A stretch of DNA of 40,602 nt from RGIG4608 sp045637205 (GCA_045637205.1 JAZTYY010000059.1:1-40602); one strand, 5' to 3'. Positions 16,524-25,718 are shown, counted from the stretch's first letter. Notes: generated by a model not told the origin, from the sequence alone. A program made the numbers and translations.

Positions 16524-18392
16524 TTACATATTAATAATCTTATTTGCAATAGATTCAGCATCAAGTCCAAAAGATTTGTATATATCCTTACCGTATTGAT
16601 CGGCAAAGGTATCTTCAAGCGCAATTATTTCTATTTTTTTGTTAGACATTATTGGCTGAGCTCTTAATTTTTCGAAAAGCATCATACCAAATCCACCAGC
16701 TTTAATTTCCTCTTCAAGAGTTACAATGCTTATTGACTTTTGAGGTAAAATTGAAATTATATCTTCAAGCAAATCATTGTATGGCATAATTCTTTCAACC
16801 AACACTATACCAAGATTATATTTCTTGTTTTTAAGAATTCCTTTTGCTTTAATTGCTTCAACGGCTATTGCTCCATGAGTTATGATAATGCCGTCAAGTG
16901 AATTTGAGTCGTTGAAATTTACTTTTATGCCTATATTTCTAGCGCCATTACTGTAAAATTCTTTTACTATATCTTCTCTTTCTTCACCTTTGTTGTATCT
17001 AATTGCACATGGGCTAGCTATGTCTTTAGAAATCATTAATGATTGATGCAATACGTCATAAGTAGCTGGTGAAAATAAAGTTATATTAGGCACTTGTGAG
17101 AGCATTGCAACGTCATAAATTCCGTGATGTGTAGCACCGTCAGCGGAATTAAGACCAGCTCTATCTATACATAATCTAACCGGCAAATTTTGCAAAGCCA
17201 TATCATGAATAATTTGATCATACGACCTTTGCAAGAAGGTTGAATACACAGCAAAATAAGGCTTTATTCCTTCAGCAGCTAAACCGCTAGCAAACGTTAA
17301 ACCGTGCTCTTCAGCAATGCCAACATCAAAGGTTCTATTGGGGAATTTCTCAGCAAATTCGCAAAGCCCCGTACCATCGAGCATGGCGGCTGTGATTGCA
17401 CAAATTTTGCTATCACTTTCACCTAATTCAACCATATACTTACCAAACTCATTTGAAAAGTTTGTTTCTTGTATTTTTGATGTTTTAGGAGAAATACCGT
17501 GATATTTGCCTGGATTTTGTTCGGCGGGCTCATATCCCTTTCCCTTTACTGTATTAACGTGTACAATTACACTTTCATTACAAGTCTTGGCAATTCTCAA
17601 AGCATCCTCTAATTGCTTCTCATTATGACCATCAATAGGACCAATATAGAACATACCGAGGTTTTCAAAATAGTTAGAACCATAAAGCATATCTTTAATT
17701 CTCTGCTTTAAATTTTTCAAAATCTTGAAAATGGGTTTACCAATAAGTGGAATTGATGTTATTATTTTTCGGGTTATATTTTTGGTATTTACATATCCCT
17801 TGCGCAAACGCAATTTTGTAAGTACCTTTGCGAAACTGCCAATATTCTTAGATATTGACATTTCGTTTTCATTTAAAATAATTACAAGTCTAAGCTTTCT
17901 TTCACAGTTATTTAAAGCTTCGTGTACCATACCTCCGGTAAATGCTCCATCTCCAAGCACTACTACTGTCGTTGCATCATTACCAAGAAGCTTATCCGCC
18001 TGTGCAAAACCAAGTCCTGCTGATATTGAGGTAGAGCTATGTCCTGCACCAAAGCAATCTGATTCACTTTCACTTCTCTTGGTAAAGCCACTAAGACCGC
18101 CCCCTTGACGAAGCTCATCGAATCTCTCTTTTCTTCCGGTAATAATCTTATGAACATAACTTTGATGTCCTACGTCGAAAATCAGGTGATCCTTTGGTAC
18201 ATCAAATACTCTATGGATTGCAAGGGTGAGCTCAACAGCCCCAAGATTTGATGCAAGATGTCCACCGTTTGTTTCAACCTTTTCTACTAAAAACTGTCTT
18301 ATTTCCTCAGCAAGAGGATTAATTTCATCCTCCTGCAAGTTTTTAAGATCTGCAGGAGAATTGATTTTGTCAAGATATTTATAATCTGCCAT
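16524..18392 (-). CDS. dxs: 1-deoxy-D-xylulose-5-phosphate synthase
   Basis: DXS condenses pyruvate and glyceraldehyde 3-phosphate in a thiamine-diphosphate reaction, the first step of the MEP isoprenoid pathway and also a route to thiamine and pyridoxal. Signatures are GGHLASNLGAVELTLAIH near the N-terminus, the ThDP motif VLGDGAFTGGMVHEALNNCE, the transketolase-type EEHGLTFASGLAAEG, and DRAGLNSADGATHHG. Length (622) is normal. The ATG at 18392 has GGAGAA 5 bases upstream; an in-frame TTG at 18404 overlaps that site and is rejected. It has its own promoter and is followed by the DtxR-like gene. Confidence 0.96.
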   Translation of the reverse strand: MADYKYLDKINSPADLKNLQEDEINPLAEEIRQFLVEKVETNGGHLASNLGAVELTLAIHRVFDVPKDHLIFDVGHQSYVHKIITGRKERFDELRQGGGLSGFTKRSESESDCFGAGHSSTSISAGLGFAQADKLLGNDATTVVVLGDGAFTGGMVHEALNNCERKLRLVIILNENEMSISKNIGSFAKVLTKLRLRKGYVNTKNITRKIITSIPLIGKPIFKILKNLKQRIKDMLYGSNYFENLGMFYIGPIDGHNEKQLEDALRIAKTCNESVIVHVNTVKGKGYEPAEQNPGKYHGISPKTSKIQETNFSNEFGKYMVELGESDSKICAITAAMLDGTGLCEFAEKFPNRTFDVGIAEEHGLTFASGLAAEGIKPYFAVYSTFLQRSYDQIIHDMALQNLPVRLCIDRAGLNSADGATHHGIYDVAMLSQVPNITLFSPATYDVLHQSLMISKDIASPCAIRYNKGEEREDIVKEFYSNGARNIGIKVNFNDSNSLDGIIITHGAIAVEAIKAKGILKNKKYNLGIVLVERIMPYNDLLEDIISILPQKSISIVTLEEEIKAGGFGMMLFEKLRAQPIMSNKKIEIIALEDTFADQYGKDIYKSFGLDAESIANKIINM

Positions 18393-18422
18393 ATAATTCT
18401 CCAAATATAGTATATCTATATT

Positions 18423-18450
18423 ATTATACCATTAATTTATTTTTTTTCAA
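18423..18450 (-). promoter_or_regulatory. Promoter for dxs
   Basis: On the minus strand, TTGAAA (18445-18450) and TATAAT (18423-18428) are 16 bases apart, 31 bases upstream of the dxs ATG. Confidence 0.65.
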
Positions 18451-18464
18451 TACTTATTGCAAAA

Positions 18465-18492
18465 AAAGAGCTTGGAATTTTCCAAGCTCTTT
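18465..18492 (-). terminator. Rho-independent terminator after lysS
   Basis: A 12-bp perfect stem (AAAGAGCTTGGA and its complement, loop of 4) is followed on the minus strand by a run of T. It ends the S41-greA-lysS unit, just before the dxs promoter. Confidence 0.9.
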
Positions 18493-18501
18493 AAAATCAA
18501 A

Positions 18502-20016
18502 TTATTCAGCCAAGGGCTTCATTGTTGGGAACAACAATACGTCACGAATTGATGCAGAATCAGTAAGAAGCATTACAAGACGGTCAACACCAAAGCCAAG
18601 ACCACCTGTGGGAGCAAGACCGTATTCGAGAGCTGTTACGTAATCGTAATCAACCTCAGCATTACAGTTGGGCTCATCCTTCTTCTTAGCAGCAACCTGC
18701 TTTTCAAAACGTTCCTTCTGATCGATAGGATCATTAAGCTCGCTAAATGCGTTACCAAATTCAGTAGCATTGATAAAGTATTCAAATCTTTCTGTGAATG
18801 CAGGATCATCAGCCTTACGCTTAGCAAGAGGGCTATTTTCTACGGGATAATCATAGATAAATGTGGGCTGAATAAGATGCTCTTCAACGTAAGCATCAAA
18901 GAATTCAACAAGCACAGTACCCTTAGTTGCATTTTGAGGAACTTCAACGTGATGTTCTTTTGCGCATGCTCTTGCTTCTTCATCTGACTTCCAATCATAG
19001 TAATCAACACCAGCATACTTCTTAACTGCCTCAACCATAGTAAGTCTTTCCCACTTAGACATATCAATTTCCTTGCCTTGATATGTAATAAGAGTAGATC
19101 CACAAACCTTTTCAGCAAGCATCTTGTTCATTTCTTCTACAAGATCCATCATTCCCTTGTAATCGGTGAATGCCTGGTAGAGTTCAATTGAAGTAAATTC
19201 AGGGTTATGCTTTGTATCCATACCTTCATTTCTAAAGATACGTCCAACCTCATAAACCTTGTCCATACCGCCAACAATAAGTCTCTTAAGATAAAGCTCA
19301 GTTTCGATACGAAGGTACATATCCATATCAAGTGTATTATGATGTGTCTTGAAAGGACGAGCACTTGCACCAATTTCAAGAGGAACAAGAATAGGTGTAT
19401 CAACCTCAAGGAATCCCTTACCATCGAGATATTCTCTAATGTACTTAAGGATAAGGCTTCTCTTAACGAATGTATCCTTAACCTCAGGATTCATAATAAG
19501 GTCAACGTATCTTTGTCTATATCTAAGATCAGTATCTCTCAAACCATGGAATTTTTCAGGAAGAGGAAGCAAGCTCTTCGCAAGAAGTTCAATGGAATAT
19601 ACGTGAACAGAGATTTCTCCTCTACGAGTAAGAAATACCTTACCACTTACACCCACGATATCACCGATATCCCACTTTTTATATTGTTCGAATGCTTCTT
19701 CTCCAATATCATTGATACGAATATAGCACTGAATTCTTCCCTTGCCGTCCATAACGTCGATAAAGTTAGCCTTACCCATATCACGACGGCTCATAATTCT
19801 ACCTGCAATTTTAACTTCTTTTTCATTGTATTCATCAAAATTATTCTTGATGTCTACACTATAAGTATCAAAATCGTATTTTACCTTTTGGAAGGGGTCG
19901 TTACCTGCTTCCTTGAGTGCGGAAAGCTTATCTCTTCTTATCTGAAGTATGGAATTGAGTTCCTTTTCTTCATCAAGAGCAACAACTTCTTCATTGATGT
20001 TATTAATATCTGCCAT
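18502..20016 (-). CDS. lysS: Lysyl-tRNA synthetase, class II
   Basis: This class II enzyme charges tRNA-Lys. An N-terminal OB-fold anticodon-binding domain (about residues 60-160) precedes the catalytic core. The motif 2 region is VYEVGRIFRNEGMDTKHNPEFT and motif 3 is GGLGFGVDRLVMLLT near the end. About 504 residues, normal length. The ATG at 20016 has GGAGG 5 bases upstream; a TTG at 20028 overlaps the ribosome binding site. It follows greA after 18 bases, an arrangement common in Firmicutes. No T-box leader is seen. Confidence 0.97.
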   Translation of the reverse strand: MADINNINEEVVALDEEKELNSILQIRRDKLSALKEAGNDPFQKVKYDFDTYSVDIKNNFDEYNEKEVKIAGRIMSRRDMGKANFIDVMDGKGRIQCYIRINDIGEEAFEQYKKWDIGDIVGVSGKVFLTRRGEISVHVYSIELLAKSLLPLPEKFHGLRDTDLRYRQRYVDLIMNPEVKDTFVKRSLILKYIREYLDGKGFLEVDTPILVPLEIGASARPFKTHHNTLDMDMYLRIETELYLKRLIVGGMDKVYEVGRIFRNEGMDTKHNPEFTSIELYQAFTDYKGMMDLVEEMNKMLAEKVCGSTLITYQGKEIDMSKWERLTMVEAVKKYAGVDYYDWKSDEEARACAKEHHVEVPQNATKGTVLVEFFDAYVEEHLIQPTFIYDYPVENSPLAKRKADDPAFTERFEYFINATEFGNAFSELNDPIDQKERFEKQVAAKKKDEPNCNAEVDYDYVTALEYGLAPTGGLGFGVDRLVMLLTDSASIRDVLLFPTMKPLAE

Positions 20017-20034
20017 TTTAACCTCCAAAAAGGA

Positions 20035-20517
20035 TTATTTTCTAGTTACTTCAAGAACAGTCATTGTGATTGTTCCTGCAGGAGCTTCAACAACAACTTC
20101 AGCGCCAGCACTCTTGCCCATAAGAGCATGACCGATGGGAGACTGGTCAGAAATTTTACCGCAAAGAGGGTCAACTTCGTTAGAACCAACGATGCTATAT
20201 TCAATTTCTTCGTTAAATTCCTTATCTAATACCTTAACAGTTGAACCGATACTTACAACACTTGAATCGATTTTTGTTTCGTCGATAATAAGGGCATTAT
20301 CAATAAGTGCCTGAAGTTCAAGAATTCTTGCTTCGTTTTGAGCCTGCTCGTTTCTAGCAGCATCGTATTCAGAGTTTTCAGAAAGGTCACCGAATGAACG
20401 TGCAGTAGCAATAGCTTCCTTAATTTCTTCACGTTTTACAGTTTGACGTTCTCTAAGTTCTGCCTGAAGAGCTTCAAAGCCCTCTTTTGTGTATAACATT
20501 TGTTTTGCCTTTGCCAT
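20035..20517 (-). CDS. greA: Transcription elongation factor GreA
   Basis: GreA rescues backtracked RNA polymerase by stimulating transcript cleavage. The 160-residue protein has the N-terminal coiled coil with the acidic tip (ARSFGDLSENSEYDAARNEQ, near 41-60) and the C-terminal FKBP-like domain ending in GxxxTMTVLEV. Length is normal. A TAGGAG ribosome binding site precedes the ATG. It lies between the S41 protease gene (25 bases upstream) and lysS. Confidence 0.96.
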   Translation of the reverse strand: MAKAKQMLYTKEGFEALQAELRERQTVKREEIKEAIATARSFGDLSENSEYDAARNEQAQNEARILELQALIDNALIIDETKIDSSVVSIGSTVKVLDKEFNEEIEYSIVGSNEVDPLCGKISDQSPIGHALMGKSAGAEVVVEAPAGTITMTVLEVTRK

Positions 20518-20542
20518 AATTAAAATCTCCTATCAAAATAAA

Positions 20543-21943
20543 TTAATCATTTAAAACTGAAACAGCTGTTTGAAGCTGATTATCAATATCTTCAGTAAGT
20601 TTATAAAAGTGTGTATCAAGAGCTACGCCCTCAAGTTCAACTGCATAATCAGGGGTAATACCAATACCTCCGTCATATCCTTCACCACTAGGTGGGAAAT
20701 GAAGCTTAGTTGTAAGTTTAAGTGCTCCGTGATATTCATTGCCGTAATAGCTAAGCGAAATAACGCTTTGAATGCTTCCTTTACCGTAGGTTTTTACTCC
20801 AACAACCTTTGCCATACCATTATCGCGAAGTGCTGCAGTGAAAATTTCGGCTGAGCTTGCGGAATTTTCATTTGCAAGAACAACGAAATTATAACCACTG
20901 TATTTTCCAATATCGCTATTCGTGACGTTACAAGTAACATAATCTGAATCACCGGTATAAGTTACAGTATTAACCTTAGTAACAGAAACATTACCTTGAT
21001 GGTCTTTTGTGGAGAGCACTATGTCATCCTTTTGTAATAAAGTACTAAGAACCGCAACAACAGATGCTACATCTCCACCGGGATTATTTCTAACGTCAAA
21101 TACAAACTTATCGCATCCCTGCAAAATCAAAGAATCCATACACTCTTTGAACTGAGTTGGGGTGGTCAAGTCAAATTGACTGATAGAAATGATGCCAACC
21201 TTATCGTTAGCTATAGATTTTTTACCAGTTACGGATAAAGTTTTAACCTTAGCTCTTTGGATTTTCATATCCATAGAGGTGCCATCTCTATCAATTACAA
21301 ATTCGGCATATGTGTTTTCAGGTCCCTTAAGACATGAAACAGCATATTCAAAGGTTTCATAACAAGCAACATTATTTATTTCTTCATCACTATATCCAGG
21401 ATAGATTGTTTTTACTTTTTCTTTATTTTCGGCAACTATATCTGCAAGTGATTTTGTTTCGCCATTAACAACAATATGAGTGACCTTATCTCCAACTAAA
21501 AGATTGCTTTGAGCAGGTGAATCTGGCATTATGAGGATAATTTCCATAAAATATTCGCTGTAATCGAATATTACTTGAACACCAACACCGTAAAGATCGC
21601 CATTATTTTCCTGCTGCTTTAATTCAATCTCCTCGGGAGTATAGAACATAGCATATTTATCACCCGTAGCTTCAACGTATGCACGAATAGCCGCAAGCAT
21701 AGCGGTTTCATAGTCTACTTCAAAAATTGAAAAATTCTTAAATAATGCATCAACTAAATAGAAAGTGTTGGCGTAATCAATAGGCTCATTGTTATCAGGA
21801 TTTTGAATGTTATTCTGACCTTTAACAGTCGTTGTTGTTGTTGTAGAACCAATATAGTTATTTGCTAAACAAGACGAGATTGAAACAACCAATGCAAGAA
21901 GAAGAATTAACGCCAATATGGATATTAATATTTTCTTATTCAT
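20543..21943 (-). CDS. S41-family C-terminal processing peptidase with PDZ domain, probable lipoprotein
   Basis: This is a CtpA/CtpB-type serine protease outside the membrane. After an N-terminal hydrophobic segment comes ISSC, a plausible lipobox, then a Thr-run linker. A PDZ domain (about residues 105-190) contains YGVGVQVIFD and SPAQSNLLVGD. The S41 catalytic domain has the Ser in NENSASSAEIFTAALRD and the Lys in VKTYGKGSIQ. About 466 residues. The ATG at 21943 is preceded by GGAG; the ATG at 21955 overlaps that site. In spore formers such proteases can act in development; whether this one does is not shown. It starts the unit with greA and lysS. Confidence 0.9.
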   Translation of the reverse strand: MNKKILISILALILLLALVVSISSCLANNYIGSTTTTTTVKGQNNIQNPDNNEPIDYANTFYLVDALFKNFSIFEVDYETAMLAAIRAYVEATGDKYAMFYTPEEIELKQQENNGDLYGVGVQVIFDYSEYFMEIILIMPDSPAQSNLLVGDKVTHIVVNGETKSLADIVAENKEKVKTIYPGYSDEEINNVACYETFEYAVSCLKGPENTYAEFVIDRDGTSMDMKIQRAKVKTLSVTGKKSIANDKVGIISISQFDLTTPTQFKECMDSLILQGCDKFVFDVRNNPGGDVASVVAVLSTLLQKDDIVLSTKDHQGNVSVTKVNTVTYTGDSDYVTCNVTNSDIGKYSGYNFVVLANENSASSAEIFTAALRDNGMAKVVGVKTYGKGSIQSVISLSYYGNEYHGALKLTTKLHFPPSGEGYDGGIGITPDYAVELEGVALDTHFYKLTEDIDNQLQTAVSVLND

Positions 21944-21967
21944 TTTAATCTCCATTTCTATATGAAA

Positions 21968-21983
21968 TTATGTAATCACATAA
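21968..21983 (-). promoter_or_regulatory. Inverted repeat upstream of the S41 protease gene
   Basis: TTATGT and ACATAA with a 4-base spacer lie about 25 bases before the protease start, in the only gap where a promoter could sit. The flanking A/T-rich sequence has weak -10-like hexamers but no convincing -35. It may be an operator. Confidence 0.3.
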
Positions 21984-21991
21984 GACAAGAC

Positions 21992-22022
21992 TAAGCGAAA
22001 CGGCAAAATTCCGTTTCGCTTA
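21992..22022 (-). terminator. Hairpin terminator after the CdaR-like gene
   Basis: A perfect 12-bp stem (TAAGCGAAACGG and its complement, loop of 7) sits 14 bases past the stop. The minus-strand tail is only mildly T-rich, so strength is uncertain. Confidence 0.6.
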
Positions 22023-22036
22023 AATTCAAGTTCAGA

Positions 22037-23122
22037 TCAATATTTCGTAGAAATTGACTTGAGATATTTCTGAACCATAAGTGCAACCTTGAATGTGATA
22101 GCATGTTCAAATTCACGAAGATCAAGGCCGGTGAGCTTACGGATTTTTTCAAGTCTGTAAACAAGTGTATTTCTGTGTACAAAAAGCTTTCTTGAAGTTT
22201 CGGAAACGTTAAGATTATTTTCAAAGAAACACTGAATTGTCATAAGAGTTTCTCTGTCAAGAGTATCAAGGCTACCCTTTTTGAATACTTCCTGAAGGAA
22301 CATCTCACACATTGTTGTAGGAAGCTGATAAATAAGTCTTCCAATGCCGAGATTTTCATAGCTGATGATATTCTTTTCAGTTTCGAATACCTTACCAACA
22401 TCAAGAGCAACCTGAGCTTCTTTATAAGCTCTTGCAAGATCCTTAATGTTATCAACAATAGTAGATACACCAATAGAAACCTTTGCATAGTATTCATTAT
22501 TAAGAGTATTTACAATACCCGCAGCCATCTTTTCGATATCGCGAGACTCAGTGCCAGGCTTAATATCCTTAACAAGAACAACGTCCTGTTCACCAACACT
22601 GATTATGTAGTCCTTAGATTTATCAGGGAACATATTCTGAAGCATTTCGAAAGGCATCATATCTGTTCTGCCATAGAACTTAATAAGGAATACAATGCGA
22701 ACCTCTTCAGTATTAAAATGGAGCTCTTTACTCTTGATATATATGTCACTGGGAAGAATATTATCAAGAATTATGTTCTTGATAAATGAACCCTTATCAT
22801 ATTTTTCATCATAAAGATTTTTGATATTGGCAAGAGATACAACAAGGATTTTTGCAACCTTCTCCGCCATTTTGTCGTCACCTTCAACAAACACAAAATA
22901 TTCTGATCTTGTACCTGCTGTAAGGGGGCAATATGTATTACCCATCAAGGTAAACATTTTTGCGGAATATGAAGTTTCTTCAGCAACACCTTGAATTACT
23001 TCACCAATTTTTGTGAGCTCGGAGCAAGCAACCATAACACCGTTTTCATCAACTACACCGATAACACGGTCAACTGCATCCTTCATCTGGTGAACTACAC
23101 CCTGAAACAATCTGTTAGACAT
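22037..23122 (-). CDS. CdaR/PucR-family transcriptional regulator
   Basis: This 361-residue protein has a sensor-like N-terminal domain (about residues 1-135, resembling the CdaR sugar-diacid recognition region), a GGDEF-like central region (to about 270) and a C-terminal PucR-type helix-turn-helix. The last is marked by CFFENNLNVSETSRKLFVHRNT and LVYRLEKIRKLTGLDLR. Relatives control sugar-acid, purine or amino-acid use. None of those pathway genes are nearby, so its targets are unknown. It has its own promoter with a dyad over the -10 box, suggesting self-regulation, and its own terminator. GAGAGG precedes the ATG. Confidence 0.82.
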   Translation of the reverse strand: MSNRLFQGVVHQMKDAVDRVIGVVDENGVMVACSELTKIGEVIQGVAEETSYSAKMFTLMGNTYCPLTAGTRSEYFVFVEGDDKMAEKVAKILVVSLANIKNLYDEKYDKGSFIKNIILDNILPSDIYIKSKELHFNTEEVRIVFLIKFYGRTDMMPFEMLQNMFPDKSKDYIISVGEQDVVLVKDIKPGTESRDIEKMAAGIVNTLNNEYYAKVSIGVSTIVDNIKDLARAYKEAQVALDVGKVFETEKNIISYENLGIGRLIYQLPTTMCEMFLQEVFKKGSLDTLDRETLMTIQCFFENNLNVSETSRKLFVHRNTLVYRLEKIRKLTGLDLREFEHAITFKVALMVQKYLKSISTKY

Positions 23123-23174
23123 AAATAACCTCTCAATTATAAGTATAATATATGTTTAAAAGTTTTTTGTACAT

Positions 23175-23213
23175 ACTGTACTATATTATACTACAGTTTT
23201 TGTTATTTTTCAA
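23175..23213 (-). promoter_or_regulatory. Promoter of the CdaR-like gene with overlapping dyad
   Basis: On the minus strand, TTGAAA (23208-23213) and TATAAT (23185-23190) are 17 bases apart. ACTGTA (23175-23180) and TACAGT (23192-23197) form an inverted repeat flanking the -10 box, and GTACA-TAC-TGTAC lies next to it (23169-23181). Long A/T tracts (about 23229-23264) upstream could act as an UP element. Confidence 0.7.
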
Positions 23214-23290
23214 TAGGTTTTTTGATATTTTCTCTAAATTTTTTAATTTTTTTTGTGCTTTTTAGCAATAATGACGATATATATTCCCAA

Positions 23291-24037
23291 TTATTGTAAT
23301 TCAAACTCATAAACTAAGCAGCTAAGCGCAAAAATAGCTGCAGTTTCAGCTCTTAATATTCTTTTGCCAAGGCCAACAGAATTAAAGCTACATTTTTCCG
23401 CAAGCATTGCCTCGTTAGCTGAAAAACCACCCTCGCTGCCAATAATTACTGCAATATCGTTAATTATATGTTCAGCGCGAAGCTTTTGTATAACCTTGCC
23501 AATGGGTTCAGTTCCCTCACCTTCATAACAAAACAAGACCGTATCACAAGAAGATGCTTCGTTAAGCATTTCTTTAAAAGATATAGTTCCCTTTACTTGA
23601 GGTATTATTCCCCTGCCGCACTGTTTTGCAGCTTCAACGGCAATTTTATTTCTACGCTCGGTTTTTCTATTTTCGGCATCCTTCTTAACTTTAACGACAC
23701 AAAAATCACTTTCAAACGGAGTAACGTCATACACGCCACATTCAACCGATTTTTGAATTATAAAGTCAAGCTTATCACCCTTGGGTAATGCTTGATATAA
23801 ATGAATTCTAACCGGACTCTCAGTTTGTGATAACTGTTTAGAAAGTATTTGAGCCTTAACGTATGTATCAGCAAACACCTCAAGAACACAGTCATATTCA
23901 TATTTATCATTATCGGATACAGTAATATGCTCGCCAATGGCCATTCTCAATGACCTTGAAATGTGGTGCGCATCCTCACCGGTAATAGTAACGTACTGAT
24001 CTTCAATTTGATTTTGATTAACAAAAAATCTTGGCAT
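23291..24037 (-). CDS. rsmE: 16S rRNA (uracil-1498-N3)-methyltransferase
   Basis: RsmE methylates U1498 of 16S rRNA. The 248-residue protein has the N-terminal PUA-like domain (ITGEDAHHISRSLRM, about 18-32) and a C-terminal SPOUT trefoil knot with IIGSEGGFSANE and SVGLGKRILRAETAAI, which bind S-adenosylmethionine. Length is normal. It has its own consensus promoter and TAGGAG ribosome binding site. In many Firmicutes it sits with dnaJ/prmA; here it stands alone between the SPFH and CdaR-like genes. Confidence 0.95.
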   Translation of the reverse strand: MPRFFVNQNQIEDQYVTITGEDAHHISRSLRMAIGEHITVSDNDKYEYDCVLEVFADTYVKAQILSKQLSQTESPVRIHLYQALPKGDKLDFIIQKSVECGVYDVTPFESDFCVVKVKKDAENRKTERRNKIAVEAAKQCGRGIIPQVKGTISFKEMLNEASSCDTVLFCYEGEGTEPIGKVIQKLRAEHIINDIAVIIGSEGGFSANEAMLAEKCSFNSVGLGKRILRAETAAIFALSCLVYEFELQ

Positions 24038-24073
24038 AATTACTCCTATTCAAAAGATTTCTTACAACTATTT

Positions 24074-24102
24074 ATTATACTATATAAGCATGCATTTGTC
24101 AA
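24074..24102 (-). promoter_or_regulatory. Consensus promoter for rsmE
   Basis: On the minus strand, TTGACA (24097-24102) and TATAAT (24074-24079) match the sigma-A consensus exactly with 17-base spacing. Confidence 0.85.
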
Positions 24103-24119
24103 AGACTTTTTAAAAAAAT

Positions 24120-24145
24120 AAAGGCACAAATTTCTTTGTGCCTTT
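24120..24145 (-). terminator. Rho-independent terminator after the SPFH gene
   Basis: An 11-bp perfect stem (AAAGGCACAAA and its complement, loop of 4) is followed by ATTTTTTT on the minus strand. Confidence 0.92.
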
Positions 24146-24168
24146 TAAATATGCTATTTAAAATTTGC

Positions 24169-25194
24169 TTATGCCTTAATAACTTCAGCTGCGCTCTTTG
24201 CAAGACCAGCAAGACTCTGAATTTCGGAAGGAATAAGAATTGTGTTGGAATCGCCCTGACCAACTTCAGCAAGAGCTTCAAGACTCTTAATAGCAAGAAC
24301 TGCCTCAGAGGGTTCGGAAGCGTTAACCATCTTGATACCTTCAGCTGTAGCCTTCTGTACCAAAAGAATCTTTTCAGCTTCACCTTCACCTTCACAAATT
24401 TCAGCTTCTCTCTTACCTTCAGCTTCAAGAATTGTCTTCTGCTTCTGTGCTTCAGCAGCAAGGATTGTAGCCTGCTTTTCACCTTCAGCAACAAGAATTG
24501 CAGCTTTTCTCTTACCTTCAGCTTCGATAACTGCAGCTCTACGTTCACGTTCAGCAACCATCTGCTTTTCCATTGCATCTCTAAGGTTGCAATCGCTGAT
24601 GATGATGTTCTTAATTTCAACGCGATTTACTCTAATACCCCAAGCGTCTGTAGCTTCGTCAAGAACAACTCTCAACTTAGCGTTGATTGTTTCTCTTGAT
24701 GTAAGAGTCTGGTCGAGTTCGAGTTCACCAATAAGGTTACGAAGTGTTGTAGCAACAAGGTGTTCAATAGCCTGGATAGGATACTTGTGACCGTAAACAA
24801 AAAGCTTAGGATCAGTAACCTGATAGAATACTACTGATTCAACGCTCATTCTAACGTTATCCTTTGTGATAACATGAAGAGCCTTGGGGGCATTAATGAT
24901 TGGGGAATATCCATTATCAAAATGAACGCGCTCATCAGTCTTGTTAACGGGATAACTTTCATGATTGAACTTTTCACCAACTACGAGAATCTGCTCTCTA
25001 AGGTCGATAGAAGCGCCTCTCTTTCTTTCGATGAAAGGAATCTTGATGTGAAGACCTGTGTGCCATGTTCTGGAATAAACACCGAGTCTTTCCATTACAT
25101 GAGCTTCAGATTCGGGAACGATTCTAACGTGTGACAATACGAGAATAAATACAAGCAAGCATACTGCTAAAAAAAGAAAAATTAAACCTGACAT
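24169..25194 (-). CDS. SPFH/band 7 (stomatin-like) membrane protein
   Basis: This 341-residue protein has one N-terminal membrane segment (residues 3-21), an SPFH domain (about 22-200), then a long Ala/Glu/Lys-rich helical stretch (about 205-285) with repeated AEGKRKAAI-type units, and a short C-terminal tail. SPFH proteins of the slipin/QmcA type form large membrane-bound oligomers that organise lipid microdomains. It follows an NfeD gene by 16 bases, the classic NfeD-SPFH pairing. AAGGAGG lies 11 bases before the start. Confidence 0.92.
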   Translation of the reverse strand: MSGLIFLFLAVCLLVFILVLSHVRIVPESEAHVMERLGVYSRTWHTGLHIKIPFIERKRGASIDLREQILVVGEKFNHESYPVNKTDERVHFDNGYSPIINAPKALHVITKDNVRMSVESVVFYQVTDPKLFVYGHKYPIQAIEHLVATTLRNLIGELELDQTLTSRETINAKLRVVLDEATDAWGIRVNRVEIKNIIISDCNLRDAMEKQMVAERERRAAVIEAEGKRKAAILVAEGEKQATILAAEAQKQKTILEAEGKREAEICEGEGEAEKILLVQKATAEGIKMVNASEPSEAVLAIKSLEALAEVGQGDSNTILIPSEIQSLAGLAKSAAEVIKA

Positions 25195-25210
25195 ATCTTA
25201 TTTATCCTCC

Positions 25211-25681
25211 TTATCTTTCTCTTGAACAAACGAGCTTTGCGCCCTCTACGTAGTGAATAACAACGATTGTACCTTCTTCGATATGATCGTTTTCGTTAAC
25301 TGAACGTGCACTCCAAACATTGCCCTTGTATTTAACAAGGCCTTTGCCGTGGATATTGGAAATGTCTTCAACAACAAGACATCTCTGACCGATAAGAGCT
25401 CTAATATTAGCCTTACCTTTTCTAATTCTTGTGTCTGAATTAACCTTACCAGCAATCAAATACCAGATGAGAGGCACTGCAATAACGATAGCAGCAACCA
25501 ACACCTGAAGGAAGATGCTTAAGTAAATGTCACTTGTCAAAACCAAAGAAATTACAAGTGCTGCAATAGAAGCACCTGATGCGGGGATACCGAATTTTGC
25601 ATCACCCCAGATTGAGTAGAGTACGGAGCCGATCAACAAAACCGCCCAAATACCCGTAAAAACATAAGCAAGCGTAAGCAT
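25211..25681 (-). CDS. NfeD-like membrane protein with OB-fold domain
   Basis: The 156-residue protein has about three hydrophobic segments (roughly 3-22, 35-50 and 53-77) and a C-terminal soluble OB-fold domain (about 92-156) with LIGQRCLVVEDI and GNVWSARS, as in the short NfeD family. NfeD proteins partner with SPFH proteins. It lacks the ClpP-like protease domain of long NfeD. It is the first gene of the NfeD-SPFH unit, behind AAGGAG and a strong promoter. Confidence 0.88.
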   Translation of the reverse strand: MLTLAYVFTGIWAVLLIGSVLYSIWGDAKFGIPASGASIAALVISLVLTSDIYLSIFLQVLVAAIVIAVPLIWYLIAGKVNSDTRIRKGKANIRALIGQRCLVVEDISNIHGKGLVKYKGNVWSARSVNENDHIEEGTIVVIHYVEGAKLVCSRER

Positions 25682-25718
25682 ATATTGTTCTCCTTACATA
25701 TATATAGATTTTGGAATA

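Noticed and set aside
19207..20229. A 340-codon plus-strand open frame
   Set aside because: It is antisense to lysS and greA, both clearly real, and its protein has no recognisable domain and a phenylalanine/isoleucine/asparagine-rich composition typical of shadow frames.
24099..24699. Open frames of 173 (minus strand) and 187 (plus strand) codons with repeat-like sequences
   Set aside because: They overlap the Ala/Glu/Lys repeat helix of the SPFH gene; their repeats simply mirror those codons in other frames.
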